Positions 31,799-40,789 of a stretch of DNA of 64,000 bases are shown here, piece after piece. Both the position numbers and the translations under genes were made by a program. A model generated the notes under the pieces. That model was not told the origin of the DNA, ran no database searches, and saw nothing but the letters and a program-made list of their open reading frames with translations. Numbering within the stretch: position 1 is the first letter of the stretch; each line of letters begins with the position of its first letter. Origin of the DNA: Thiothrix caldifontis (GTDB taxonomy: Bacteria > Pseudomonadota > Gammaproteobacteria > Thiotrichales > Thiotrichaceae); NCBI RefSeq assembly GCF_900107695.1, contig NZ_FNQP01000001.1:37875-101874 (forward strand). The letters run 5' to 3'.

Positions 31799-32644
31799 TT
31801 AAAACGCAAATGTCAATGTGTCAGAGGTAAAGTGGCGTTCGCTGCCATCATGATCAAACACGGCGATTGCGCCTTTGACCGGCGTACCTAAGTTAAAGCG
31901 TACATCATCTTCGTGACTGGTATTCAACTTACGGCGTTGCTCTAAATGCCAGCGCCCATTTTTCCACACGCCTTTGGCTTTGATGTCGTCAACACCTTCG
32001 GGGAGTTTTTCCAACGGGGCGTATTTGGGCATTAAGTCTTGCTGTTTTTTGAAATAGCGTTTGGTTTCATAAGGTTCACCGCCCAAATCGGTGGGGCGAT
32101 TGATGTATAGGTTTGAACCATCCGGTAAGGTGGCTTTGTAGGACTCCATCATGGGTTGTTTACTGATGATGGTGATTTTGTCATGGGTAATGCCGATAGG
32201 GTTGGTGCGTGCTGCTTTCCAGTTCCACATGTCAGCGGTGAATTCTTTGCCGGAGAACCAGTTGGCGTCGTAATCACCTTTCATGGCAAATTCAAGCGCG
32301 AAACGGTCTTCACGTTGCGAGCCTTCGACGTACTTTTGTTTGGTATCGTCCCAGATGCTGGGTTTGTGCAAAATGTCTTCTGTACTGTCTTCCCAAGTTG
32401 TGTAGAAAAATACTTCATCTCCGTAGACACCGGCTTTCATCGCTACCGTTTTGGTGAGCTCCGGTTTGCCAATGTAGGTGAGTTTGATCGTATTTTCAGC
32501 AATATCTTGCCAATCATCGGCTGAGCCATCCAGTTGTGGGGCTGCTTTGAGTGTGCCAACCTTGATTGTTTGTGTTTCAGCATGAGCTAAGCCCAGCGAG
32601 CCGCATAGAATGAAAGCTGAGACCATCAGTAATGGATGTTTCAT
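31799..32644 (-). CDS. ethylbenzene dehydrogenase-related heme-binding protein (exported)
   Basis: A 281-aa protein with a signal (FILCGSLGLAHA), then the pattern LDGSADDWQDIAENTIKLTY ... VYGDEVFFYTTWEDSTED typical of EB_dh/DmsC-related heme b domains. WNWKAARTNPIG and HLEQRRKLNTSHEDDVRF follow. The family includes the γ-subunits of DMSO-reductase-type enzymes, where a b-heme takes electrons from a molybdenum partner. No molybdoenzyme gene is adjacent, so it may serve another periplasmic partner or act alone. Confidence 0.82.
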   Translation of the reverse strand: MKHPLLMVSAFILCGSLGLAHAETQTIKVGTLKAAPQLDGSADDWQDIAENTIKLTYIGKPELTKTVAMKAGVYGDEVFFYTTWEDSTEDILHKPSIWDDTKQKYVEGSQREDRFALEFAMKGDYDANWFSGKEFTADMWNWKAARTNPIGITHDKITIISKQPMMESYKATLPDGSNLYINRPTDLGGEPYETKRYFKKQQDLMPKYAPLEKLPEGVDDIKAKGVWKNGRWHLEQRRKLNTSHEDDVRFNLGTPVKGAIAVFDHDGSERHFTSDTLTFAF

Positions 32645-32764
32645 GCGCTGTATCCCCGTTTATTTTGGCTATAATTGTCATTGCGCGGAAATTGTCTTTT
32701 ATATGTTCCAAGATGGTATCAATAAAACTAATTTATTGAAACAGGATTTTTTAGCGTAGAAACA

Positions 32765-32801
32765 AAAAAGCCCCACACAGTAAAATACTGGCGGGGCTTT
32801 T
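32765..32801 (-). terminator. terminator downstream of tRNA-Ser
   Basis: AAAAGCCCC / GGGGCTTTT stem flanked by A and T runs on opposite sides, so it can work in both directions. On the minus strand it comes 8 bp after the tRNA 3' end. Confidence 0.85.
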
Positions 32802-32808
32802 GACAAAT

Positions 32809-32896
32809 TGGCGGAAAAGAAGGGATTCGAACCCTTGATACGTTGCCGTATACACACTTTCCAGGCGTGCTCCTTCGACCACTCGGACACTTTTCC
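32809..32896 (-). tRNA. tRNA-Ser (anticodon GGA)
   Basis: On the minus strand the acceptor GGAAAAG pairs with CTTTTCC, followed by discriminator G and an encoded CCA. The D-arm has TCCGAGTGGTCGAAGGA, the anticodon loop CCTGGAAAG gives GGA, the long variable arm GTATACGGCAACGTATC is that of a class II tRNA, and the T-loop is TTCGAAT. All tRNA-Ser features are present. Confidence 0.95.
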
Positions 32897-33022
32897 GCAG
32901 AGTTTTGCTATCCGCAAAATCAAGGGCGCAATCGTAACGCAGGACAGGGGGCTTGTAAACTGTGAAACCAGACTTTCGATGCCTTGGTCGAGGGATGTGC
33001 AGTTGGTCGGCTAAGATTCGAC

Positions 33023-33050
33023 ACTCATCGGGCGATACGTTAGGATGAGT
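33023..33050 (+). other. short hairpin upstream of the secretion operon
   Basis: ACTCATC / GATGAGT (7 bp) with a 14-base loop, 31 bp before the start of the first secretion gene. It is probably in the 5' leader; no T-run follows. Role unknown. Confidence 0.35.
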
Positions 33051-33080
33051 CTTGGGGTTTACAACAATATATAAAAAGCC

Positions 33081-34136
33081 ATGTCATTTATTCCAAAGTT
33101 TCAAACATTCATACGCTGGTGGGGTGAGGGTTTATACAACGGCTTGCCTAACACGACTCGTAAATTTTTCCGCACAGAGTTGCCGCGTTTGATTTTGCAT
33201 ACGCACGATGGGCGTAGCGTCGATGCCTTGTGGTCGCAAGACGGCAAGCCACAGATGCGTGGTCAGTTTGCCTTGCAAGACGGTAATACTCAATTGGCTG
33301 ATTTGATGCCCCCTCATGCTCATGGTAAACCTTACGAGGTTGAGTTGCGTTTGGGGAAGACTCAAGTCTTAGTATTACAACATCACTTTCCCGAAGCGGT
33401 TAAGGAAAACTTGGTTCAGGTATTGGGTTATCAACTGGATCGCCTTACACCGTTTACGGCGGATAGTGCTTTATTTGATGCACGTGTAGCGCAGCATGAT
33501 AAAGGCCGCAAAGAAATTCTGTCTGATATTTTCGTGGTTCCTAAGCATGTGGTGGAGCGCTTCAATCGTCTCTTGGATGCGATAGGTGTTAGCCCTATAC
33601 AGGTGGTTTCTGTTGAGGGAGCGCACCCCGATATTAATTTGGCTGCTCGCCAAGAAGCACGGCAAGCACAGGGCTGGTCGCGCATTCCACTGTATTTCTT
33701 TCTGGGATCTCTGATGCTCTCGTTAATAATTCCTTTGGGTTATAAGTATCGTCGGGTGGATCAAATTGAAACTGCACTATCAGAGGTGCGTAGTTCCTCG
33801 GCTGAGCAGCTTGCTATTCGTGACAAGCTGGTTGAGGCTGAAGATGCGCTGACATTTATTGAGTCAAAACGTAAAACCTCCCCAATGGCTTTGGATGTGG
33901 TGGAAACACTCTCTGCCCTGTTGCCGGAGCATACATGGTTGGAGCGCTTGGAATTTCAGGGCGGTAAATTGGAAATTCGCGGTGAATCAGGGATGGCGCT
34001 GAGCCTCATTGATACGCTGGAGGATGCTGCTGAGTTTGCTGATGTACGTTTCAAGTCACCGGTTACCCGCAATAAAGATAATGGACGCGACCGCTTCCAT
34101 ATCGAAGCAACATTGGAGGTTCCTTATGCTGAATAA
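33081..34136 (+). CDS. gspL: type II secretion GspL-like protein (PilM/PilN-like)
   Basis: A 351-aa protein with a cytoplasmic actin-like part (VLVLQHHFPEAVKENLVQVL, YQLDRLTPFTADSALFDARV), one membrane helix (about 205-225, IPLYFFLGSLMLSLIIPLG), a coiled coil and a ferredoxin-like periplasmic domain (TWLERLEFQGGKLEIRGES). This is the GspL layout; GspL links the GspE ATPase to GspM. It overlaps the next gene by 11 bp. No gspE, F or pseudopilin genes lie in the window. Confidence 0.8.
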   Translation: MSFIPKFQTFIRWWGEGLYNGLPNTTRKFFRTELPRLILHTHDGRSVDALWSQDGKPQMRGQFALQDGNTQLADLMPPHAHGKPYEVELRLGKTQVLVLQHHFPEAVKENLVQVLGYQLDRLTPFTADSALFDARVAQHDKGRKEILSDIFVVPKHVVERFNRLLDAIGVSPIQVVSVEGAHPDINLAARQEARQAQGWSRIPLYFFLGSLMLSLIIPLGYKYRRVDQIETALSEVRSSSAEQLAIRDKLVEAEDALTFIESKRKTSPMALDVVETLSALLPEHTWLERLEFQGGKLEIRGESGMALSLIDTLEDAAEFADVRFKSPVTRNKDNGRDRFHIEATLEVPYAE

Positions 34137-34734
34137 TGGGTTGTGGCGGCAGCATCAGGTATTGTTGGCGTGGAGTTTGCTAGTGTTGTTGGTGGTGGCT
34201 GGGTTGTTTTTGGTGGTTATCCCCACAGTACAAAAATCACTGGAATTGAGTGAGCGTATTGACACTGGCTACCAGCAGCTTGCGCGTTTCCGGCAAATGG
34301 CAGCGGCTACACCTGAATTTATGGCGGAATATGAACGGGTGCAGCAAAATGGCTTGGATAAGTTGTTTTACCCTGCCGGTATGACCGCCGCGCAAGTGGC
34401 AAAAGAATTACAGAAAAACCTTGCCACCGTGATTACGCGTGATAATGGCGTGTTGCTAAGTTCTGAGGTATTGGATGTTCCGCAAACAGAGGCGGAGCAG
34501 GAGAGCGCGGTTTACCAGCGTGTTATGGTGAAGGCTGTCTTTCAGAGCGAACCTGCTTTATTACGTGAAGTGTTGCATCAGGCTTACCGTGCGCGTCCGC
34601 TTATGTTTGTGGAAAGCCTTGATGTAAAGCCGCTGGGAAAAGAAGAAGAAAAAAATCAGATGGTAAAAGCCGAAGTTCAGATTTCAACCTATTGGCGCGG
34701 TGGGGAGGTGCGGCATGATGAAACGCTTGATTAA
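34126..34734 (+). CDS. gspM: type II secretion GspM-like protein
   Basis: The start at 34126 overlaps gspL by 11 bp. The 202-aa product has one N-terminal membrane helix (about 10-32), a coiled coil and a small α/β periplasmic domain (YQRVMVKAVFQSEPALLREV, FVESLDVKPLG). The size and layout match GspM, the partner of GspL in the inner-membrane platform. Sequence identity in this family is low, so the call relies strongly on position. Confidence 0.75.
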   Translation: MLNNGLWRQHQVLLAWSLLVLLVVAGLFLVVIPTVQKSLELSERIDTGYQQLARFRQMAAATPEFMAEYERVQQNGLDKLFYPAGMTAAQVAKELQKNLATVITRDNGVLLSSEVLDVPQTEAEQESAVYQRVMVKAVFQSEPALLREVLHQAYRARPLMFVESLDVKPLGKEEEKNQMVKAEVQISTYWRGGEVRHDETLD

Positions 34735-35488
34735 GCCACCGATACAGTCATTGCTTTGGTTGAGTGGCGCAGCGTTGCTGGGGGTGACAGGCTGGAGCCT
34801 AGTTAACTTGAAACTGTTAGATGAGGAGCAGGCACAACAAGCCAATGCAGTCACTGTGAAGATTCCTGATGCCAGTGCGCTGGATGCGCCGGATTTAAAC
34901 CGTTATTCACAGATGGTGAGTGCGCCATTGTTTTGGGAAAGTCGCAAGGCATTAACACCAAAGCAAGCTGAAATACCGGTCGTCGCCGCTACACCTGTTG
35001 ATACGGCGTTACCAGAGGGACGTTTGATTGGGATTGTGGATATGGGTAGTAGCCTGTTTGCCATCATGGAAAATGCCGCAGGTGGCAGTGTGCATTTGCG
35101 TAGCGGCGATACGTGGGGCACTTGGACTGTGAAGGGGATTGACCCTGATCGTTTAATATTGGCCATTGGTGATCAGCAACAGACTATTCCATTGGTGGGA
35201 GACTTCTCTGCGCCAAAAGAAAACCCGCAGGTAACTCAAGCACGGGTGCAACAACAGGTAGCACAACAACAGCCTATAGCTGCCCCACCGCAGCCGCAAG
35301 CATTGCCGACGTCTAATGCAGCAATTGTTCCAGCAGGTGCGGGATTACCATTCCCCGCTGACACGGAAAAGCAGCCGCCAGCTTTATCCGTTCAAGATGC
35401 TTTGGATGCCCGTCAGCGTTTAATGGCGGCGCGTTGGGGGGGGCTAACTGGTGAAAGCCCGGATCAAGCACCGAAGCCAAATCAATAA
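34715..35488 (+). CDS. type II secretion GspC/GspN-like protein
   Basis: The ATG at 34715 has GGGGAGG upstream. The 257-aa protein has one membrane helix (about 10-29) and a periplasmic region with an HR/PilP-like β-domain: LPEGRLIGIVDMGSSLFAIM, GSVHLRSGDTWG, TVKGIDPDRLIL. The C-terminus is Gln/Pro-rich and disordered. In type II secretion GspC's HR domain contacts the secretin N0 domain, encoded next. It could also be called GspN-like; the sequence does not decide. Confidence 0.72.
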   Translation: MMKRLIKPPIQSLLWLSGAALLGVTGWSLVNLKLLDEEQAQQANAVTVKIPDASALDAPDLNRYSQMVSAPLFWESRKALTPKQAEIPVVAATPVDTALPEGRLIGIVDMGSSLFAIMENAAGGSVHLRSGDTWGTWTVKGIDPDRLILAIGDQQQTIPLVGDFSAPKENPQVTQARVQQQVAQQQPIAAPPQPQALPTSNAAIVPAGAGLPFPADTEKQPPALSVQDALDARQRLMAARWGGLTGESPDQAPKPNQ

Positions 35489-35617
35489 GAGTAGATTATC
35501 CGATAAACTGTACTTTTTATTAAATTTATAAACCATTAGTATAGTTAAAACCAAACTCGACAGCGCTTATTGCATCGGGTATTAAAATAAAAATAAAAAA
35601 CAAATGGGGTTAGCTTT

Positions 35618-37891
35618 GTGAAATACAGGGGCAGCATTGTAGGGCTGGTCAGTGTGGCGGTACTAATGTCCGCTTGCACATCCATAAAAGGCAGTCCGGG
35701 TTATCGCAACAATATCAAACATCAAGGTTTTCAACGCAGTAATGCAGTGAAGGAGCTGGAACCAGCCGCTGTTGGTTTGTCACGTCCGGTATTACGTCCG
35801 GCGGATTCCGGTGCTGTCCAAACTGTAGGCTATCAAGAAGACAATCGGGCGACACCTGCATGGGATGCCATGTCAGTGGGTAGTTCTGGCGCAACAACTA
35901 AAGTGGGAAAAGTTGATGATGTTGAGTTGATCTTGGGCAGCCAAGATTATTACCGTTCTGATGTGAAGAATCCGCTTGCTGCTGGCAGCAAACGTGGTGG
36001 TGACGCGGGCATTGCTCTCAATTTCGAGCGAGCTAGTATCCGAGAAGTGGTCAAAGTGGTGTTGGGGGATATTCTCAAGGAAACCTACACCGTCGAACCG
36101 GGGGTGGAAGGTGAAGTCACGATTAACTCCACTGACCCGATTGATCGCAGTGCATTGATTCCGACTTTGGAATCTTTGCTGCAAACCCAAGGGGCGGTTT
36201 TGTACAAGGATGATACGGGCAATTACCGAGTAGCCGCACGCGCCAACTTGAAAGGACGTGGTTTCATGCCATCCACTGGGCAAATTAAGCCGGGTTACAG
36301 TATGCAGGTAGTAACCTTGCGTTATATTCCCGTTGCTGAAATGCAAAAAATTCTGGAGCCACTGGCAAGCCCCGATGCGTTTGTCCGTGTTGACCCGAAC
36401 CGTAATATGCTGGTGTTAGCGGGTACAAGTTCTGAATTGGCGAACTTGATGGCAACCATTAAGACGTTTGATGTGGATGTCTTGAAAGGCATGTCGGTGG
36501 GTTTATACCGCGTTAAAAATGTCGAAGCCAATATCGTTGCAAAAAACCTTGATGCCTTGTTTGGTGAAAGTGGCAATAGCCCGATGGCGGGTATGATTAA
36601 AATCATGCCAATTGAGCACATGAATAGCATTATGATTATTTCTGCTAACGCCGATTACTTGAAGGACATGAAAGACTGGGTGGATCGCTTCGACCAAGTT
36701 AGCCAGACCGCAGGCCAGCAATTGTTTGTGTACCATGTACAAAATGGCAATGCAGAACATTTAGCCGATATGTTGAACCAGATTTTTGGTGGTAAGAAAA
36801 GCAGTAGCACTAAAAGCGCAGTACTGGGAAGTAGTGCCTCCAGTCTTGCCCCCGGTTTAGAGCCAGCAACAGTCGGAGCAGATGGTCAACCTATGGCAGC
36901 GACTGAGGTTCCTAAGACCATGCTGGGTGACAGCGGCGGTGTGGCGATTAATCCAGATGCTGAAGTTCGCATTGTAGCAGACAAAACTAATAACTCTTTA
37001 ATGATTATGTCCACCGAAGAGGCTTACCAGCAGATTTTGGAATCGCTCAAACGGCTGGATGTGATGCCGATGCAGGTGCAGGTAGAGGCTTCTATTATGG
37101 AGGTGACACTGACAGATGGTTTGGAATACGGCTTGCAGTGGTATTTCAAAAACGATGGTAATGCCTTTGGTTCTAACGGCATTGGTGGACTGGCTTCCGG
37201 TAGCAATGGCTACATGACACCGGGTGGTTTCTCTTTCTCAGCAACACTGGGAGCGGAACGGGTCATGGGGGCGCTGAATGCGTTGGCGCGTGAATCTAAA
37301 GTGCGGGTATTGTCTTCACCGTCTATTCTGGTGCTGGATAATCAGACGGCCTCTATTAAAGTGGGGGATCAGCAACCCGTATTTACGGGGAGTCTCTCGA
37401 CTCCCAATGGTAATGGCACAAGTTTAACCACTGCAACCACGGTGCAGTACAAGGATACTGGGGTTTCCTTGCAAGTCACGCCACAGGTGAACAGCAATGG
37501 TTTGGTGAAGATGGATATTCAGCAAGATATTACGGATGTGGGTGAGGTGGATTCTGCCACTGGCAACCGCAGTTTCCTGCAACGCAATATCAAGAGCACA
37601 GTGGCGGTGAAAAGTGGTGAAACCATCGTGTTGGGTGGCTTGATCCGTGACAATAATACGCAAGGGCGCAATGGTGTACCGGGTTTGAGTAAAGTCCCCT
37701 TGGTGGGCGGGCTGTTCAGTGCTAACAGCAGTGGTGGCAAACGTACCGAATTGCTGGTGCTGATTACCCCAACCGCGATTAAAGGGCAGCGCGATCTGGT
37801 TAAGGCTGGTGAAGAAATGCGCGAGCGTATGCAAGGTTTGATGGATGGCGATAAATTCTTGCCACAACTAAAGGGGCAATATGTCGATTAA
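35618..37891 (+). CDS. gspD: type II secretion secretin GspD
   Basis: A 757-aa lipoprotein (lipobox LMSAC, Cys20; GTG start). An unusual 120-residue Ser/Gly/Pro-rich region precedes the N0 domain (IALNFERASIREVVKVVLGD). N1-N3 domains follow (MQVVTLRYIPVAEMQKILEP; VNPDxNxL-like VRVDPNRNMLVLAG). The secretin core has VEASIMEVTLTDGLEYGLQW, VRVLSSPSILVLDN, VGDQQPVFTG and GGLIRDNN, then VPGLSKVPLVGGLF. It forms the outer-membrane channel. An N3 loop rich in Ser/Lys (GGKKSSSTKSA) is long. Confidence 0.92.
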   Translation: MKYRGSIVGLVSVAVLMSACTSIKGSPGYRNNIKHQGFQRSNAVKELEPAAVGLSRPVLRPADSGAVQTVGYQEDNRATPAWDAMSVGSSGATTKVGKVDDVELILGSQDYYRSDVKNPLAAGSKRGGDAGIALNFERASIREVVKVVLGDILKETYTVEPGVEGEVTINSTDPIDRSALIPTLESLLQTQGAVLYKDDTGNYRVAARANLKGRGFMPSTGQIKPGYSMQVVTLRYIPVAEMQKILEPLASPDAFVRVDPNRNMLVLAGTSSELANLMATIKTFDVDVLKGMSVGLYRVKNVEANIVAKNLDALFGESGNSPMAGMIKIMPIEHMNSIMIISANADYLKDMKDWVDRFDQVSQTAGQQLFVYHVQNGNAEHLADMLNQIFGGKKSSSTKSAVLGSSASSLAPGLEPATVGADGQPMAATEVPKTMLGDSGGVAINPDAEVRIVADKTNNSLMIMSTEEAYQQILESLKRLDVMPMQVQVEASIMEVTLTDGLEYGLQWYFKNDGNAFGSNGIGGLASGSNGYMTPGGFSFSATLGAERVMGALNALARESKVRVLSSPSILVLDNQTASIKVGDQQPVFTGSLSTPNGNGTSLTTATTVQYKDTGVSLQVTPQVNSNGLVKMDIQQDITDVGEVDSATGNRSFLQRNIKSTVAVKSGETIVLGGLIRDNNTQGRNGVPGLSKVPLVGGLFSANSSGGKRTELLVLITPTAIKGQRDLVKAGEEMRERMQGLMDGDKFLPQLKGQYVD

Positions 37892-38273
37892 TAATGGAAT
37901 CATTGTGCTATTGGTTGGCTCTTTGCTAGCCGCGTGCAGCTCAACGGAGTCGGTCATTAGTGAGCGCTCACAACAACGTTGGGATGCATTGATTAAAGGT
38001 GAGCTTGAAAAAGCCTACGAGTTTTATACCGATGCTTTCAAGGCCACGACACCACCGGAGATATTCAAACGTAAAACCCAAGGAGCCGGGCTGTGGAGTA
38101 AGGCACAGGTGCAAAAAGTCCAGTGTGAGGCCGAGCGCTGTCGGGTGGATGTAAAAGTCACAGTTTCGCTGAAAATGCGAGGTCTAAACCAACCGGTGGA
38201 GACCAGCGATATTGTTCGGGAAACGTGGGTCAAGAACGGTTGGTTTTCAGACTGGCGGTACGTAAAAGAATAA
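37881..38273 (+). CDS. small lipoprotein coupled to gspD
   Basis: A 130-aa protein with a lipobox (LLVGSLLAAC) and a compact α/β domain (ALIKGELEKAYEFYTDAFKA ... VKVTVSLKMRG ... WFSDWRYVKE) resembling NTF2-like lipoproteins. Its start lies 11 bp inside the gspD frame, so it is translationally coupled. The position suggests a pilotin-like or secretin-assembly role, but the fold is not that of known pilotins. Confidence 0.75.
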   Translation: MSINNGIIVLLVGSLLAACSSTESVISERSQQRWDALIKGELEKAYEFYTDAFKATTPPEIFKRKTQGAGLWSKAQVQKVQCEAERCRVDVKVTVSLKMRGLNQPVETSDIVRETWVKNGWFSDWRYVKE

Positions 38274-38419
38274 GTTTGCGAATCAAAATAATTTATTTAT
38301 TGCGTATAATGGTCTAGTCATCCCTAGAAGCAAATGAGTCTGGGAATAAGCAGATTTAAACAAGTAAATCTTTCAATGCTCCGTCAACAATATAAAAGAT
38401 AGAACCAGGAGGCACGCAA

Positions 38420-39916
38420 GTGTTCAAGAAAAATAAAGTCGCCATCAGTGTCGCAACCGGCATTTTAGGCGTAGTGGGAGTCATCACGAGTGTCCAAGCG
38501 GTACACATCAACCCAGACGGTACGGGTCAGGTGTTGCTGTTCCCTTACTACAATGGTACTGGCGGTTACGTCACTAATATTAACTTGGTGAACTCCACTG
38601 ACCAGACTAAGGCCGTCAAGATCCGTTTCCGTGAAGGTAAAACCAGCCATGACGTGCTGGACTTTAATATCTACATGTCACCGGAAGATGTTTGGACTGG
38701 TACGGTGAAAAACGGTCAAGATGCCTCTGGCAACTGGACGGGTGTGCTGAGTACCACTGACCGTACTTGTACGTTACCTGCATTAGCCTCTTGCGATGAC
38801 GGTAAGTGTTTGGCAGAACAGCCATTCAATGGTCACAATATTTACCAAGGCGTTACCGGTGCTGATACCAAAGAAGGCTATGTTGAAGTCATCGAAATGG
38901 GTGTTGTCGATGATATTACGGTCAAACAAGGTGTCTTGCACAACAACGGTAAGCCTAACAACTGTAAAACAGTTGAAGAGGCTTGGACAAAAGGCACTTT
39001 CACCCAAGGTGAAGGCGCTAGCGCAAAAGGCTTGAGTGCGCCAACGGGTGGTTTGTTCGGCTCGTCAGCCGTCATTAATATTGCGAAAGGCTCAGCGTTT
39101 GCTCTCGACCCGATTGCGATTGATAACTACAGTACGCAAGCACAACACTATTTGTCCCATGATCCGGAAAACTTCCTGCTGCCTTCCTTAGCTTCGGGTA
39201 ACGTCGCCAGCAGTAGTATTATGGTACGTAATGCTTCAGGCGAAGGGGAAATGGTGGTGACGGATTGGAATGTGCAAGCTGATGCGTGTTTGGAGGACAA
39301 AGATGAGTTGACGCCACGTTGTGGTACTAACCCGTATCCGATTGCACACGTGTTGCTTGCACCCCATGTCATGAATGAATACTTCGTTGATCCAACCGAT
39401 GGTTATGATGGTCATACTGATTGGGTAATCACCTTCCCGATGAAAAAGCACGGTATCCATCAAGATGTGGTTGCCAACTTTGAAAATGGTATTTTTGACC
39501 GAGAAGAAACCAAAGCTGGTTTCTCCAAACCCAATAGCGGCTTTGGTTTTTCTCCAGTATTGCCGGGTAAAAAGCCTGACTCCAGTACTCTGAATCGTGA
39601 AGTGAACGTCATTAGCTTTAAATCAACAGACCCATCTTACGATGATAGCCGTACTGTATTGTCTAGCTACGCGAAGCAAAGCGTGACTACAGGAGCATTT
39701 GTCAGTGGTTGGGCACGTTTAGGCTTCACTGGCTATGACTTGAAAGCGGGTTTCAAAGCTGCACAGGCTTATGGTTCAACAGCGGGTACTTATAATGCGG
39801 ACAGTAACATTTACAAAGGTGTACCAGCTGTTGGTTCCGCGTTCTTGGAAGGTAATATCAGCGAGAATCCCAATGCTCGCTTTGGTGATGCATTACCACA
39901 CAAAGTCCAGCGTTAA
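38420..39916 (+). CDS. large exported protein, possible secretion substrate
   Basis: The GTG start has AGGAGG. The 498-aa product has a signal sequence (VATGILGVVGVITSVQA), then VHINPDGTGQVLLFPYYNGT and a repetitive β-rich body with several Cys pairs (TCTLPALASCDDGKC, DACLEDKDELTPRC). The N-terminal GTGQVLLFPYY-type motif is known from exported proteins of unknown function in other Gammaproteobacteria. Gly/Asn/Thr/Asp-rich composition suggests an extracellular structural or surface protein. Its place after the secretin suggests it is a type II secretion client; this is inference. A TATAAT at 38305-38310 may be its -10, leaving a 110-nt leader. Confidence 0.75.
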   Translation: MFKKNKVAISVATGILGVVGVITSVQAVHINPDGTGQVLLFPYYNGTGGYVTNINLVNSTDQTKAVKIRFREGKTSHDVLDFNIYMSPEDVWTGTVKNGQDASGNWTGVLSTTDRTCTLPALASCDDGKCLAEQPFNGHNIYQGVTGADTKEGYVEVIEMGVVDDITVKQGVLHNNGKPNNCKTVEEAWTKGTFTQGEGASAKGLSAPTGGLFGSSAVINIAKGSAFALDPIAIDNYSTQAQHYLSHDPENFLLPSLASGNVASSSIMVRNASGEGEMVVTDWNVQADACLEDKDELTPRCGTNPYPIAHVLLAPHVMNEYFVDPTDGYDGHTDWVITFPMKKHGIHQDVVANFENGIFDREETKAGFSKPNSGFGFSPVLPGKKPDSSTLNREVNVISFKSTDPSYDDSRTVLSSYAKQSVTTGAFVSGWARLGFTGYDLKAGFKAAQAYGSTAGTYNADSNIYKGVPAVGSAFLEGNISENPNARFGDALPHKVQR

Positions 39917-39990
39917 TTCTTAACAGCGGACACTCTCGATGTGTGTCCCCGCTTTGATTGACTGTGTTGAGCAATAGCAGGGGAAACCAC

Positions 39991-40022
39991 GGGCGGCAGG
40001 CATTTCTCCTGCTGCCCTTTTA
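39991..40022 (+). terminator. terminator after the exported protein gene
   Basis: GGGCGGCAGG / CCTGCTGCCC stem (one G-T pair) with a 7-base loop, then TTTT. A weaker GC-rich hairpin lies 40 bp upstream at about 39926. Confidence 0.75.
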
Positions 40023-40054
40023 TGATGTAAGGCTTGCTATCGGGTAATACGTTT

Positions 40055-40789
40055 ATGCTGCGTTACTTAACTTTCGCGTTGCTGTACGCGTGTGCGTTTC
40101 CGGCACTTGCTGCTGATGACACTGCACTGTCAGAAACTACCTATATCCGCAATACCTTGATACAACAGGGTTTAGAGCGAGGGTTGGATAAAAGCCCAGA
40201 GTTGGAAAAACTCGTTACCGAATTCCGCAATGATCAACTAGCTCGTTTAGCGTTAGACGCGGCTCGTGAGGAAGGTATGCCTGATTTCACTGCCCGTGCT
40301 GAAGAGCTTTACCAAGCACGACAAGAAAAACAGTACCAATTACCGCTGCGTTTGCGGGTGCGGGTGTTGGAAATGGCAGTTAAAGAAGGTGACGCGACTG
40401 CAATACGTGACAAACTTAATGGTATCCGTGCCGAAGTTGCTGCGGGTAAAACCGATTTCAAAGCAGCGGTGATGGCACATAGTGATGCGGTGGATCTGAA
40501 ACTGACAGAAGGTGATTCGCAATGGTTTCAGCAAGGTCAGCGACCGGATGTGTTTTTTCAGGCAGCCGAGAAGTTGTCAGCCAATAAGCCGTTGAGTGAG
40601 GTTTTTATTCACAACCATAAAGCCTATTTGCTCGCATTTTTGGATCGTAAAGCGCCAGAAACACGAACCTTTGCTGAAGTAAAATCAGAAATTATGACGG
40701 AACTGCAACAAGAATACCGCACAGACCGTGAAAAAATGTTGTTGGAGTCGTTGAGCACCGCGTTTAAATCTCAACAAGCTGCACGCTAA
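40055..40789 (+). CDS. PpiC-type peptidyl-prolyl isomerase, exported
   Basis: The ATG at 40055 gives the signal MLRYLTFALLYACAFPALA; a TTG at 40034 is less likely. The 244-aa product has a helical N-terminal region like SurA/PrsA and a C-terminal parvulin-type segment (FKAAVMAHSDAVDLKLTEGD, SQWFQQGQRPDVFFQAAEKL, LSEVFIHNHKAYLLAF). It is probably a periplasmic foldase. It overlaps the Wzm gene by 1 bp, so it is tied to the glycan-export operon. Confidence 0.75.
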   Translation: MLRYLTFALLYACAFPALAADDTALSETTYIRNTLIQQGLERGLDKSPELEKLVTEFRNDQLARLALDAAREEGMPDFTARAEELYQARQEKQYQLPLRLRVRVLEMAVKEGDATAIRDKLNGIRAEVAAGKTDFKAAVMAHSDAVDLKLTEGDSQWFQQGQRPDVFFQAAEKLSANKPLSEVFIHNHKAYLLAFLDRKAPETRTFAEVKSEIMTELQQEYRTDREKMLLESLSTAFKSQQAAR

